Shown: piece by piece, positions 55,361 through 63,759 of the stretch | Layout of the letters: every line of letters begins with the position of its first letter | How positions within the stretch are numbered: the first letter of the stretch is position 1 | NCBI GenBank assembly: GCA_000333235.1 | Contig: CAPN01000051.1 | Location: 186,001-250,000, forward strand | Source: Pseudoalteromonas luteoviolacea B = ATCC 29581 | Lineage (GTDB): Bacteria > Pseudomonadota > Gammaproteobacteria > Enterobacterales > Alteromonadaceae | Direction of reading: 5' to 3' | Length of the DNA stretch: 64,000 nt | Made by a program: the position numbers and the translations under genes | The notes under the pieces: model-generated | The model's input: only the letters and a program-made list of their open reading frames with translations | What the model was told of the DNA's origin: nothing | Databases searched by the model: none

Positions 55361-56257
55361 CTAAGTGTTATTTAACAGGTCCTTCAATGCGCCATCGAGT
55401 TCAGAAAACTCAAATTTATACCCACTTTGTATCAGACGTTTAGGAGTAACATACTGACCAAACAATAATAGATCGGCCATCTCTCCGAACAACAAACGCA
55501 TCACAAAAGCAGGCATAGTAAAGAGGCAAGGGCGATGCAATTGCTGAGCAAGAGTGTTAGAGAATACCCTGTTTGAAACAGGAGAGGGCGCGGTTAAATT
55601 AAAGATGCCGTCACACTCTTTGTGCTGTATTAAGTGAATTATTGCGTTCGCCATGTCGTTAATGTGGATCCAAGACATGCCTTGTGTTCCTGAACCGATC
55701 ACGCTTCCTAGGCCAAATTTGAAGGAGGGGAGAAGTTTCCTCAATGCACCTTTACATGGGTGCAGTACGATGCCTGTTCGTACAATACAGGTTCTAACAC
55801 TTTGCTTAACTTCAAATGCCGTGTTTTCCCAATCTGAGCATAATGTATGACTGAATTCGTTGAATGGTGTTGGATGGGATTCTTCTATTGTTATGTTATC
55901 TGGTTGTCGGCCATAATAGCCAATGGCACTACCTGATATAAAAACTTGTGGCCCAGAAGTCGCTTCATTTATTTTTTCAACTAAGGTTCGAGTAATCCTT
56001 AAACGACTTGCGGCAATTCTATGCTTTTGACCTTTAGTCCAGCGTTTGTCTGCAATTGGCTCTCCAGCTAAATTAACCACTACATCTATGGTGTTAAAGT
56101 CAATATCTTCTAGTTTTGTGAAAAATGAAATGTTCTCTCCAAGTGCTTTTTTTGCCGTTTTTACATTTCGAGTTAACACCGAGATTGAGTGAGAAGCGAG
56201 GCGTGAAATTAACGCTTGGCCAATTAATCCGGTTCCGCCAGTAACTAAAATATTCAT
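55361..56257 (-). CDS. yfcH: TIGR01777-family NAD-dependent epimerase/dehydratase (YfcH)
   Basis: A 298-residue short-chain dehydrogenase-type protein. It opens with MNILVTGGTGLIGQALISRL, the Rossmann G-x-x-G-x-x-G. VVNLAGEPIADKRWT is the YfcH/SDR39U signature, SGSAIGYYG carries the catalytic tyrosine region, and WIHINDMANAIIHLI and FNLTAPSPVSNRVF follow. The family is widespread, with no settled substrate; plant relatives have been linked to cell division and chloroplast development. It is a single gene converging with the hypothetical at 54965. Confidence 0.93.
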   Translation of the reverse strand: MNILVTGGTGLIGQALISRLASHSISVLTRNVKTAKKALGENISFFTKLEDIDFNTIDVVVNLAGEPIADKRWTKGQKHRIAASRLRITRTLVEKINEATSGPQVFISGSAIGYYGRQPDNITIEESHPTPFNEFSHTLCSDWENTAFEVKQSVRTCIVRTGIVLHPCKGALRKLLPSFKFGLGSVIGSGTQGMSWIHINDMANAIIHLIQHKECDGIFNLTAPSPVSNRVFSNTLAQQLHRPCLFTMPAFVMRLLFGEMADLLLFGQYVTPKRLIQSGYKFEFSELDGALKDLLNNT

Positions 56258-56426
56258 AATGTACTCTTATTAATCTCTGTTAAAGCACCCTACGGTTCGC
56301 GTTAAGAGGATCGTGTGGTTTCTTAGATTTAAACATAACTAATTCAATTTACGAAAGATTAAAGTTTTGAGATCTATCGTAAAATACCTTAATCTGAGAC
56401 ATTAAGAATAGCGAAAAAAGTGCATC

Positions 56427-57467
56427 ATGTCAGAATTCTCAGCATCACACCGTTCATTGTTGGTTTTAGCGTGTTTGGTTATTGTCTTTGCAGGCATTAA
56501 GTTAGCAAGTGCTATCATTATTCCTTTTATCTTAGCCGCATTTATTGCAATAATTTGTAGTCCGATCTTGAGCTTTATGGCGAGCTTCCGCATCCCCAAA
56601 GGTTTGGCTATTTTACTGATTATTCTTGGAATTGTTGCAATAGGCTTAAGTCTAGCCGGTTTGATCGGGCAATCGGTCACTGATTTTTCAAAACAAATTC
56701 CAATCTATAAAGCCCAATTACAAGATAAATTTGTATGGTTAGTTAATGTGGCCTCCCAATATGGTTTACCAATTGATACACAGCAGTTGATTAAGTTGTT
56801 TGACCCAAGCCAAGTCTTCGATATTGCAACTAACACACTTTCAAGTTTAGGAGGTGTAATGGCCAATACATTTCTTATTATTCTAACGGTTGTGTTTATG
56901 CTTTTTGAAGCGCCAACTTTAAGCCAAAAGGTGCATCTGGCGCTAGATGATCCTGAAATGAAAATGAAAGCGATAGATCGATTCTTAGAATCAATTAACA
57001 GCTATTTGGCAATTAAGACGATGGTGTCAGTTGCCACAGGTATTTGCGTTAGTGTGCTGCTTTGGTTGGTTGATGTCGATTACTTTGTACTTTGGGGGGT
57101 GATAGCGTTTTTCTTAAATTATATTCCGAACATCGGTTCGATAATCGCCGCGGTTCCAGCAGTGTTGTTAGCTTTAGTAACACTTGGTCCATTTGAAGCC
57201 GGGGTTGTCGGTTTGGGTTATATTTTGATTAATACGGTGATGGGTAATATTATCGAGCCAAAGTTTATGGGCAAAGGTCTTGGTTTGTCCACGCTGGTGG
57301 TTTTTTTATCTTTGATATTCTGGGGATGGTTATTAGGGACTGTTGGCATGTTGTTATCAGTACCTTTAACAATGGTGGTAAAAATTGCGTTAGAAAATAC
57401 TGAGCGAGGTAAATGGTTAGCGACCTTATTGGGTACTGTTGAACCAGAGCCGCCACAAAATAGTTAA
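56427..57467 (+). CDS. AI-2E-family transporter (PerM/TqsA-like)
   Basis: A 346-residue inner-membrane protein with about eight membrane segments. Family blocks are FILAAFIAIICSPILSFM near the N terminus, the long soluble stretch FSKQIPIYKAQLQDKFVW, VVFMLFEAPTLSQKV, and the conserved C-terminal run FFLNYIPNIGSIIAAVPAVL, NTVMGNIIEPKFMGKGLGLS and LSLIFWGWLLGTVGMLLSVP. The family exports AI-2 or other small molecules, or acts as a sodium/proton antiporter in some species; the substrate cannot be read. It is a single gene; an inverted repeat follows at 57508-57542. Confidence 0.92.
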   Translation: MSEFSASHRSLLVLACLVIVFAGIKLASAIIIPFILAAFIAIICSPILSFMASFRIPKGLAILLIILGIVAIGLSLAGLIGQSVTDFSKQIPIYKAQLQDKFVWLVNVASQYGLPIDTQQLIKLFDPSQVFDIATNTLSSLGGVMANTFLIILTVVFMLFEAPTLSQKVHLALDDPEMKMKAIDRFLESINSYLAIKTMVSVATGICVSVLLWLVDVDYFVLWGVIAFFLNYIPNIGSIIAAVPAVLLALVTLGPFEAGVVGLGYILINTVMGNIIEPKFMGKGLGLSTLVVFLSLIFWGWLLGTVGMLLSVPLTMVVKIALENTERGKWLATLLGTVEPEPPQNS

Positions 57468-57507
57468 AAAGTGAATTGAAATGATGCTAATCCCCCCTCA
57501 TTGATTT

Positions 57508-57542
57508 GAGTTAGTTGTAATAAATATGACCGCAACTAACTC
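57508..57542. terminator. Inverted repeat between convergent genes
   Basis: GAGTTAGTTG (57508-57517) pairs exactly with CAACTAACTC (57533-57542) over 15 bases. It lies just past the AI-2E gene and the end of the LprI-like gene. There is no T tract. Confidence 0.45.
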
Positions 57543-57554
57543 TAGCACGAATGA

Positions 57555-57965
57555 TTAATAGGGCATCATTAAGGTTTCTATATTTTGTTTTCTTAAAGTG
57601 ATTTCGCAACGTTTAAACGCTATTGCAGCTTTCGTTGGATTCGGCATTTTGTGCAAATAACGCCATCTGCATGTATCGTCTAAATAATTGCTTTGGTTAC
57701 GAGCACTTCGCTGAATAATCGGTAACAACTGTGTATTCCCGGTATCCTCTTGGATTTTTTGAATATCTAAGAGGAGTTTTTGAAACCATGTTTGTTCTGT
57801 TGTTTTTAATAGTTCAATGTTGAGATCTAAACACTGAACATACTTTTTCGCCTTTTCAGGATGGTCGCTGTACAACGGCTCACAATCTTTTAAACCTTCT
57901 ATTGCTTGAGCAAATGAAATATATCCAAACAAAACGGGGATGATAAATAAATTAGATCTTCTCAT
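57555..57965 (-). CDS. Exported LprI-like protein (DUF1311)
   Basis: A 136-residue exported protein: residues 1-21 (MRRSNLFIIPVLFGYISFAQA) form a signal peptide. The mature part holds four cysteines (DC, QC, DTC, KRC) and a C-terminal CRWRYLHKMPNPTKAAIAF...CEITLRKQNIETL block, the pattern of the lysozyme-inhibitor LprI/DUF1311 family. Lysozyme inhibition is shown for mycobacterial LprI; here it is inference. Its start overlaps the stop of the sensor kinase by 14 bases, so it is the last gene of the two-component operon and may be under its control. Confidence 0.72.
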   Translation of the reverse strand: MRRSNLFIIPVLFGYISFAQAIEGLKDCEPLYSDHPEKAKKYVQCLDLNIELLKTTEQTWFQKLLLDIQKIQEDTGNTQLLPIIQRSARNQSNYLDDTCRWRYLHKMPNPTKAAIAFKRCEITLRKQNIETLMMPY

Positions 57966-59292
57966 TTTTAAACTCTACGACAAATTGTGCGCCACCAAGA
58001 ATAGAGCGGCCAATTGTTAACTCACCATGATACGCATTGACTAAATCAGAGACAATAGCCATACCAACCCCATGACCGGCCTCGTAAGTATCAAGCCTCG
58101 TCCCTCTTGTTAGCAAGTCACGTTTCTTATCTTCCGGAACACCAGGTCCATCATCACTGACGTAAAAACGAACTCCAGTATTTTCCAATTGTGTAATACT
58201 AACTTCAACTTGATCCACACATGCCTTGCAGGCGTTGTCGATTAAATTTCCTAAGATTTCCATTAAATCTGTTTTATCACCCAGGAAAACGACGTTTTCA
58301 TCGCAGTGAGAACGAAAGTTAATGTGTTTTTGAACATACACTTTGCGCATGGCATTAAGTATCGAATTTACCGTCGGAGCAACTTCAGTTTGTTTTTTCC
58401 ATGCGTCAGATGCACCACTTGCTGCTCTTTTCAATTGATGTTCGATCATCGCATTTATACGGTCTAGTTGCTCTTGTGCATCCGAATCATTGGCTAGGGG
58501 GCTTGATTTGATAACCGCTAGTGGGGTTTTTAAGGCATGTGCAAGATCGCTTAACGAGGCTCTATACCGTTCTTTTTGACGCTGTTGAGACTCCAAAAGT
58601 AAATTTAAGTCGAGTTTAATATTCCGAAGTTCAACCGGATATAAACCTGAAATTCGTTCTCTCGAACCTGCCTCTATTTCTTTTATTTCTCTGTCTAATC
58701 GCTGTAATGGTCGGGCATTCCAAATAAAACCTAATGCCATTAATGCAGCGATTACCGCCCCCATAATTAGCATCCAGGAGACAAGCGTATCTCGAAATCG
58801 GCCCATTTGAGTAAGTAAAGCCGTATTTTGTTTTAGTAAAACAAATCTTGCTCGCTGCGATTGTTCCGCATTACCTAGGATCACCGACAAGCTTAACTGC
58901 CAATACACGTAGTTATTGTACTCGACACGACGAAAATCGGATGAACCGGCTTCGATATCTGAAAATGAGGGGTTAATCGATAGATTTACGGCTGACTCTG
59001 AGTACCAAATGAGCTTTTTATCTTGATAGATTAATGCATAAGTATCTGAGTTTAGACGATTCAATTCCGGGGCTAAAATGCTACGAGGCATGCTAATGCC
59101 ATCATCTAAAAATTCGACTTCTGAAATAAGCGAATACAGGTGTGCTTCGAGCGTATTCTGTGTCGCTTCGACCAATGAAGCGTAATACGCTTTTCCTATT
59201 GAAAAAAACAGTGTTGGCAGCGCAACAAAAAGAACAAAGACAAGGATAAATCCTTGTCTTACTTTTAATGGAATTTGTGGGCTTATTACCAC
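57952..59292 (-). CDS. Two-component sensor histidine kinase, PhoQ-like
   Basis: A 446-residue inner-membrane kinase. Residues 12-34 and 170-192 are membrane segments around a periplasmic sensor of about 135 residues with PhoQ-like blocks (SDTYALIYQDKKLIWYS, YVYWQLSLSV). HAMP and dimerisation helices follow; the phosphoaccepting histidine is in SLSDLAHALKTPLAVIK (H252). The ATP lid has ILGNLIDNACKAC (N box), FYVSDDGPGVP (G1) and GHGVGMAIVSDLV (G2). The gene overlaps the response regulator by 7 bases. A role in sensing envelope stress or divalent cations is inferred from the PhoQ resemblance. Confidence 0.92.
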   Translation of the reverse strand: MVISPQIPLKVRQGFILVFVLFVALPTLFFSIGKAYYASLVEATQNTLEAHLYSLISEVEFLDDGISMPRSILAPELNRLNSDTYALIYQDKKLIWYSESAVNLSINPSFSDIEAGSSDFRRVEYNNYVYWQLSLSVILGNAEQSQRARFVLLKQNTALLTQMGRFRDTLVSWMLIMGAVIAALMALGFIWNARPLQRLDREIKEIEAGSRERISGLYPVELRNIKLDLNLLLESQQRQKERYRASLSDLAHALKTPLAVIKSSPLANDSDAQEQLDRINAMIEHQLKRAASGASDAWKKQTEVAPTVNSILNAMRKVYVQKHINFRSHCDENVVFLGDKTDLMEILGNLIDNACKACVDQVEVSITQLENTGVRFYVSDDGPGVPEDKKRDLLTRGTRLDTYEAGHGVGMAIVSDLVNAYHGELTIGRSILGGAQFVVEFKNEKI

Positions 59293-59960
59293 TGTGACTT
59301 CAACCTATACCCTCGGCCACGAAGTGTTTCAACTGGGTTCAGCTCCCCAGATGGATCGAGCTTTTTACGCAATCGCAACACAAACACTTCAATTACATTG
59401 GAGTCTAAGTCAAAGTCTTGGTCATAAATATGCTCAGTAAGTTCGGCTTTTGATATGACTTTTTGTGGATTAACCATTAAATATTCAAGTACTTTGTACT
59501 CGTAAGCCGTTAGGCTCATTTCGGATTCATGTACCCATACCTGTTGAGAACGCGTATTGAGCTTAATTGGACCGATACAGATTTCAGGGTTAGCTTGTCC
59601 AGCACTGCGCCGGATTAATGCATTGCAGCGAGCAATAAGTTCTTCGACATGAAACGGCTTGGTAAGGTAATCATCTGCACCAGCATCCAAACCCTCAACT
59701 TTATCTTGCCAACGGTCTCGTGCGGTCAAAATCAGAATTGGAATGCTAACCTCTGCTGCGCGAGCTTTACGAATAAGCTCGATGCCACCTAATTTAGGCA
59801 GGCCTAAGTCAATAACAGCCAAATCTAAAGGGTATTCTTTAATGTGAAATAATCCGGCTTCGCCATCATTGCACACATCGACGCTGTATTTTTCTTTTTC
59901 AAGCGCATTTCTTAAGTTGTCTGCTAAATGCAGATCGTCTTCGATCACTAGAATTCGCAT
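59286..59960 (-). CDS. OmpR/PhoP-type response regulator
   Basis: A 224-residue regulator. The receiver domain (1-115) has IEDDLHLADNLRNALE, the phosphoacceptor D51 in LAVIDLGLPKLGG, LILTARDRWQDKVEGLDAGA and the DDYLTKPFHVEELIAR lysine block. The winged-helix domain (125-224) has LTAYEYKVLEYLMVNPQKVI and NVIEVFVLRLRKKLDPSG, then ETLRGRGYRLKSQW. It is close to PhoP in pattern. It starts 3 bases after the PepSY gene and overlaps the kinase by 7 bases. ATG 59960 is the natural start. Confidence 0.95.
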   Translation of the reverse strand: MRILVIEDDLHLADNLRNALEKEKYSVDVCNDGEAGLFHIKEYPLDLAVIDLGLPKLGGIELIRKARAAEVSIPILILTARDRWQDKVEGLDAGADDYLTKPFHVEELIARCNALIRRSAGQANPEICIGPIKLNTRSQQVWVHESEMSLTAYEYKVLEYLMVNPQKVISKAELTEHIYDQDFDLDSNVIEVFVLRLRKKLDPSGELNPVETLRGRGYRLKSQW

Positions 59961-59963
59961 GGT

Positions 59964-60212
59964 TTAATCCTTCTTAACGGCACCCGATTTTTTATCGACT
60001 TGAACATCAAGGACTCGACCACTGTCGCGTAAAATGCGAATAACATAATAACTGCCATTATCCGTTATCTTCAATGTTCTACCGTTATATTCTTTTAAAG
60101 CGAGCGCAACAGCTTGCTTTTTTGTTAACGTATCCGAGCCTGTTTTACCAAAAGCACCAGGCAATGAAACGGACCACAGTCCAATTACCACGACTAAAGC
60201 GAACAACCTCAT
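59964..60212 (-). CDS. Exported PepSY-domain small protein
   Basis: An 82-residue exported protein: a signal peptide MRLFALVVVIGLWSVSLPGAFG is followed by a single PepSY domain (LTKKQAVALALKEYNGRTL...YYVIRILRDSGRVLDVQVDKKSG). An in-frame start 11 codons upstream is rejected because GGAG lies 7 bases before ATG 60212. PepSY domains bind and inhibit peptidases or modulate sensor kinases. As the first gene of the PepSY-regulator-kinase-LprI operon it could tune the sensor in the periplasm; that is inference from position. PepSY genes next to PhoP/PhoQ-like pairs are common in marine gammaproteobacteria. Confidence 0.88.
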   Translation of the reverse strand: MRLFALVVVIGLWSVSLPGAFGKTGSDTLTKKQAVALALKEYNGRTLKITDNGSYYVIRILRDSGRVLDVQVDKKSGAVKKD

Positions 60213-60304
60213 TATTTTACTCCAATACTTTTGGTCGCAACACAAAATGGCCGCGAGGCTACCAAAAGACTAAAGCGTGAGCTCTGAACTTTTACTGAAT
60301 CGTT

Positions 60305-60601
60305 TTAAAAAACACGTTTGAAAGGTTTGACAACACTTTGTTGGTAAACACCAGCTGCTAGATAGGGATCTGTGTCCGCAAAGTGCTGAGCGGATTCAAA
60401 CGAGTCAAATTCAGCAACCACTAGTGATCCGGTAAAGCCTGCAGTTCCAGGATTTTCGCTATCAATAGCCGGGAGCGGACCAGCGGTGAATAAACGACCT
60501 TCTTCTTTTAGCTTTTCTAGACGAGCTAAGTGGGCTGGACGTATCGCTAGACGTTTGTCTAAGCTATTTTCAACGTCTGTTGAGTAAATCATGTACAACA
60601 T
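60305..60601 (-). CDS. yciI: YciI-family protein
   Basis: A 98-residue protein equal in length to E. coli YciI. It opens [20 protein letters not shown], then [24 protein letters not shown] with the conserved histidine, [16 protein letters not shown], and ends with [24 protein letters not shown] 60601 has GAGGAA just upstream. The fold is a ferredoxin-like dimer; a hydrolase/dehalogenase-type activity is known for some homologues, unproved here. In E. coli it is near yciB; here yciB lies 2.4 kb away, a partial conservation of that neighbourhood. Confidence 0.93.
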   Translation of the reverse strand: MLYMIYSTDVENSLDKRLAIRPAHLARLEKLKEEGRLFTAGPLPAIDSENPGTAGFTGSLVVAEFDSFESAQHFADTDPYLAAGVYQQSVVKPFKRVF

Positions 60602-60777
60602 TAATGTTCCTCGGAATTTCATCGGTGATAGGGCGTAATCTTAGACTGATTTTAGTGGTTATGTAAACGAAATGAACCAAGTCAATAGGGTGATTAACGG
60701 CATAAGACTTGAAAAAGAGAACCTAAGACTGATAGAGTCGGCCGAATATCCGATAAAATAATAATAAGGTAGTTTGC

Positions 60778-62202
60778 ATGAGTAGTAATCGCGAGCACTT
60801 CAGTTCGAGACTTGGCTTTATATTAGCAGCAGCAGGATCGGCCGTCGGAATTGGTAACTTAGTGGGTTTCCCAGTTTCTGCAACTAAGAATGGCGGTGGA
60901 GCGTTTTTGATTATCTACGCCTTGTTTGTGGCCTTTGTTTGTCTTCCTGTCATGATGGCTGAAATGGCAATGGGCCGCAAAGCACAAAAAGATCCATATG
61001 GTGCTTACCGTAAGTTGTCTGGAAAATCAAAGCGCTGGTCAATTGCAGGCCTTTTAGGCGTAATAACGCCTTTTATGATTGCCGTGTTTTATATGGTGAT
61101 CACGGTCTGGATATTTGGTTACTTGTTTCAAACCACAATGGGCAATTTAGATTTGCTTGCAAGTCCAGAACACTTTGGGGCCTTTATTAATAACACAAGC
61201 GTTTTTTGGTATATGGTGATTGTTGCAGTTATCGTCAATTTAATCTTGGTCGGTGGGGTAAAAGAAGGCATTGAAAAAGCATCGAAAGTGCTGATGCCGG
61301 CGTTGTTTGTTTTGCTCATTAGCTTGGTTGCTTACGTCCTTACTTTAGACAATGCGATGGCTGGCGTACGATTTTATGTGGTTCCAGATTTTTCTAAACT
61401 GGATGCCAGTGTGCTAAACGGCGCACTGTCGCAAGCGTTCTTTTCTTTGTCATTGGGCATGGGGATCCTAATGACGTATGCGTCTTACATTTCGAAAGAC
61501 GATAATATTGTTAGTGGTGCAAAAATGGTTGCTATCACCGACAGTTTAGTGGCGTTTATTGCAGGCTTAATGGTGTTACCAGCAATCTTTAGTTTTAACC
61601 CTGATACAAACCCAGCTGAGCTTTCTGATAGTTCCGTGTCGATGATATTTGTGTATTTACCCAAATTATTGTTAGCGCTTCAAGCGGACATAGGGTATGT
61701 GGGGGCGTCCGTTGTTGCTGGTATTTTCTTTTTGTTAGTTTTCTTTGCTGCGATAACTTCCCTGGTTTCAATCGTTGAGGTTCCTACCGCAACGTTAATT
61801 GAAGAAGCAAAGTTAAGTCGTAAAAAGGCGTTAACAGTATTAGCTATCGCGACGGGCGCGCTCACTGTTCTGTGCACCATGTCATTTGGTATGGTCGACT
61901 GGTTAACGAAAATGACAGCCTATGGTGGGGCAGATAAGAGTATGTTTGATGTTGTTTATGACATCTTCTACGATACGATTTTACCGTTGAACGGTTTATT
62001 AGTTTGTCTTTTTGTCATGTACAAATGGAAAAAAGTCCGTTTATCTGAAGAGCTTGCTCAAGGCTGCGATGACTATGTTGGAAGCTGGGTTGAGAAATAC
62101 GTGAATTTTTCACTTTCAACGTTTATTCCAGTTATATTGCTCGTCATTTTCATCAATACCGTGGCGACTAAATTCTTTGCAACGAGTTTGTTTGGTTTTT
62201 AG
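60778..62202 (+). CDS. Sodium-dependent NSS-family transporter
   Basis: A 474-residue inner-membrane symporter with 11-12 membrane segments of the neurotransmitter:sodium symporter family (LeuT fold). It opens SSRLGFILAAAGSAVGIGNL, the unwound first helix with its sodium/substrate site. The usual W-R-F-P at its end is changed to V-G-F-P (GNLVGFPVSATKNGGGAF), so the extracellular-gate arginine of LeuT is missing. SLSLGMGILMTYASYISKDD is the helix 6 substrate region. It probably takes up an amino acid or related compound with sodium, but the altered gate suggests a different substrate from LeuT. It appears as a single gene, convergent with the CPBP gene. Confidence 0.9.
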   Translation: MSSNREHFSSRLGFILAAAGSAVGIGNLVGFPVSATKNGGGAFLIIYALFVAFVCLPVMMAEMAMGRKAQKDPYGAYRKLSGKSKRWSIAGLLGVITPFMIAVFYMVITVWIFGYLFQTTMGNLDLLASPEHFGAFINNTSVFWYMVIVAVIVNLILVGGVKEGIEKASKVLMPALFVLLISLVAYVLTLDNAMAGVRFYVVPDFSKLDASVLNGALSQAFFSLSLGMGILMTYASYISKDDNIVSGAKMVAITDSLVAFIAGLMVLPAIFSFNPDTNPAELSDSSVSMIFVYLPKLLLALQADIGYVGASVVAGIFFLLVFFAAITSLVSIVEVPTATLIEEAKLSRKKALTVLAIATGALTVLCTMSFGMVDWLTKMTAYGGADKSMFDVVYDIFYDTILPLNGLLVCLFVMYKWKKVRLSEELAQGCDDYVGSWVEKYVNFSLSTFIPVILLVIFINTVATKFFATSLFGF

Positions 62203-62224
62203 GTTGTTTGTTTTTTCAGTAATC

Positions 62225-62251
62225 GCTGGTGACACCCGCTTTGTTACCAGC
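62225..62251. terminator. Hairpin between convergent NSS and CPBP genes
   Basis: GCTGGTGAC (62225-62233) pairs with GTTACCAGC (62243-62251) with one G-T pair. It overlaps the end of the CPBP gene. T runs lie before it, not after, so termination is only possible, not shown. Confidence 0.35.
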
Positions 62252-62903
62252 TACTTCTAAATCCAGAGTCTAGGTATACACCTAATCCTAGCGTAAAAAT
62301 CCATAAACCCCACAAACTGTGTTCAAGCACACAGACCAATAGCGATCGGCTATGGGCGTAAGTATACGCAAACAATAATCCACCGAAAAATGAGAGCGAA
62401 ATGGCGATAACGTTATCATAAACACAATGTGCCAGAGCAAACGTTGTTGCACTCAGTAAAATGCGCAGCGCTTTACTTGGAATAATACGTTTGTAACGGT
62501 GGAAAAAGTAACTTCGAAATATGAGTTCTTGTGGTAAAACGGATAGGATAGGATAGAAAAGCAACAACATTAGCCAGTCCTGCGTCGATTGCCTGGGCAT
62601 CGCAAACCAATTTTCTTGATTGATTAACCCATAGAGCATCCCAGAGAAAAGTGCTCCGATAAAAAAGAATGTGAAGAGTCGTTTTTTTACAGCAGAAAAG
62701 GTGCCTAATGTTGTTAATCTGAAACGTTTAAAGTGTGGATCGGTTAGTAATAGAAAGCCACAAATCACCATCAAAATAATTAATGCGGGCAGCAACCAGT
62801 TTTGTAGTTGGCTTTTAAAGTAGTAAGCAAGTATAGGTAGTCCAAAAAAGACAAGTACCAGTTCACACCAGCGATATTGATTTGCGCTCAAATTAATCGT
62901 CAA
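62244..62903 (-). CDS. CPBP-family intramembrane metalloprotease homologue
   Basis: A 219-residue membrane protein with about seven membrane segments. The C-terminal half matches the CAAX-protease/bacteriocin-processing (ABI) family: PQELIFRSYFFHRY (motif 1), FALAHCVYDN with the histidine of motif 2, and SRSLLVCVLEHSLWG with the histidine of motif 3. Motif 1 is normally E-E-x-x-x-R; here the first glutamate is glutamine, as in some relatives. The second glutamate and both histidines are kept, so activity is possible. The substrate is unknown. Confidence 0.85.
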   Translation of the reverse strand: MTINLSANQYRWCELVLVFFGLPILAYYFKSQLQNWLLPALIILMVICGFLLLTDPHFKRFRLTTLGTFSAVKKRLFTFFFIGALFSGMLYGLINQENWFAMPRQSTQDWLMLLLFYPILSVLPQELIFRSYFFHRYKRIIPSKALRILLSATTFALAHCVYDNVIAISLSFFGGLLFAYTYAHSRSLLVCVLEHSLWGLWIFTLGLGVYLDSGFRSSW

Positions 62904-63007
62904 GTTGTAGGGGTATGTGCAATATTAAGGGCTTTAAAAGACAGAGTGATGACAGTATGAACGCCAATGTCAGCAATGCGCAGACATTGGCTAACAAGAG
63001 TGGGCAG

Positions 63008-63583
63008 CTATTCTTCGGTTGGGAGATATTTGTACACTTTAAACATAGTCAACATAATGGCAACAAAAGTAATACCCATCAAGCCAAAAACTTTAAAATT
63101 AACCCAAGTATCAAGGGAAAAATTAAAGGCCACGTACAAGTTAAGACCGGCGATAAAATAAAATAAAATAATCCAAGCAAAAAGCAATTGATTAAAAATA
63201 GCGGCTGGGATTTTTATTTCAACGTTGGTCTCCCCTTTTTCTGAACCGATGGAAGAAAATAAGCCAAGAAGCGCTTTCTCGACCAAATTTGTTTTAAATA
63301 AAAGCCTACCGAATAAAAGGGCTGAGCCCAATAAAGCATAAACTAAGGTTGCTTTCCACTGAATAAATTGTTCGTCGTGAAAAGCCAGGGTCATACCACC
63401 TAGCACAACAGCGATGCCTGCAAAGATCCAATGTTTGTTTTCAATTTTACCCTTAGAAACTTGATAGTAAATCAATTGGATCACTGCAGCGATAATTAAG
63501 ACACCGGTCGCCCAAAAGATGTCGACGCTTTTGTAGATTACGAAAAATAAAATGAGTGGCAAATATTCAAACAACAACGCCAT
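63008..63583 (-). CDS. yciB: Inner-membrane-spanning protein YciB (intracellular septation protein A)
   Basis: A 191-residue, five-membrane-segment protein of the YciB/IspZ family. It opens MALLFEYLPLILFFVIYKSV; internal blocks include YYQVSKGKIENKHWIF, FIQWKATLVYALLGSALLF, AWIILFYFIAGLNLYVAFNF and WVNFKVFGLMGITF. ATG 63583 follows AGGATT; a TTG 18 bases upstream is less likely. In E. coli YciB takes part in envelope maintenance and cell-division/elongation complexes. It is separated from the HU-type gene by a 176-bp divergent gap in which nothing else stands out. Confidence 0.94.
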   Translation of the reverse strand: MALLFEYLPLILFFVIYKSVDIFWATGVLIIAAVIQLIYYQVSKGKIENKHWIFAGIAVVLGGMTLAFHDEQFIQWKATLVYALLGSALLFGRLLFKTNLVEKALLGLFSSIGSEKGETNVEIKIPAAIFNQLLFAWIILFYFIAGLNLYVAFNFSLDTWVNFKVFGLMGITFVAIMLTMFKVYKYLPTEE

Positions 63584-63759
63584 GTTTTTAATCCTATTCA
63601 ATATTCTACTGGCGTTTTATCAAGTTGTGGCATCAAGTTCAAGATTGACTTTACGTTGTTATTCTCTTAGCCTTCGCAGCATTTTCATGAAGCCCTTGTT
63701 TAAGCAGGAATTAAAACTAGGGTTCAGGTCATAAAATAGTTTGTAACACGAAGTAAAAA

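Noticed and set aside
62915..63166. 83-codon + strand frame upstream of and antisense to yciB
   Set aside because: Overlaps the conserved C-terminal part of yciB antisense; low-complexity lysine/asparagine composition.
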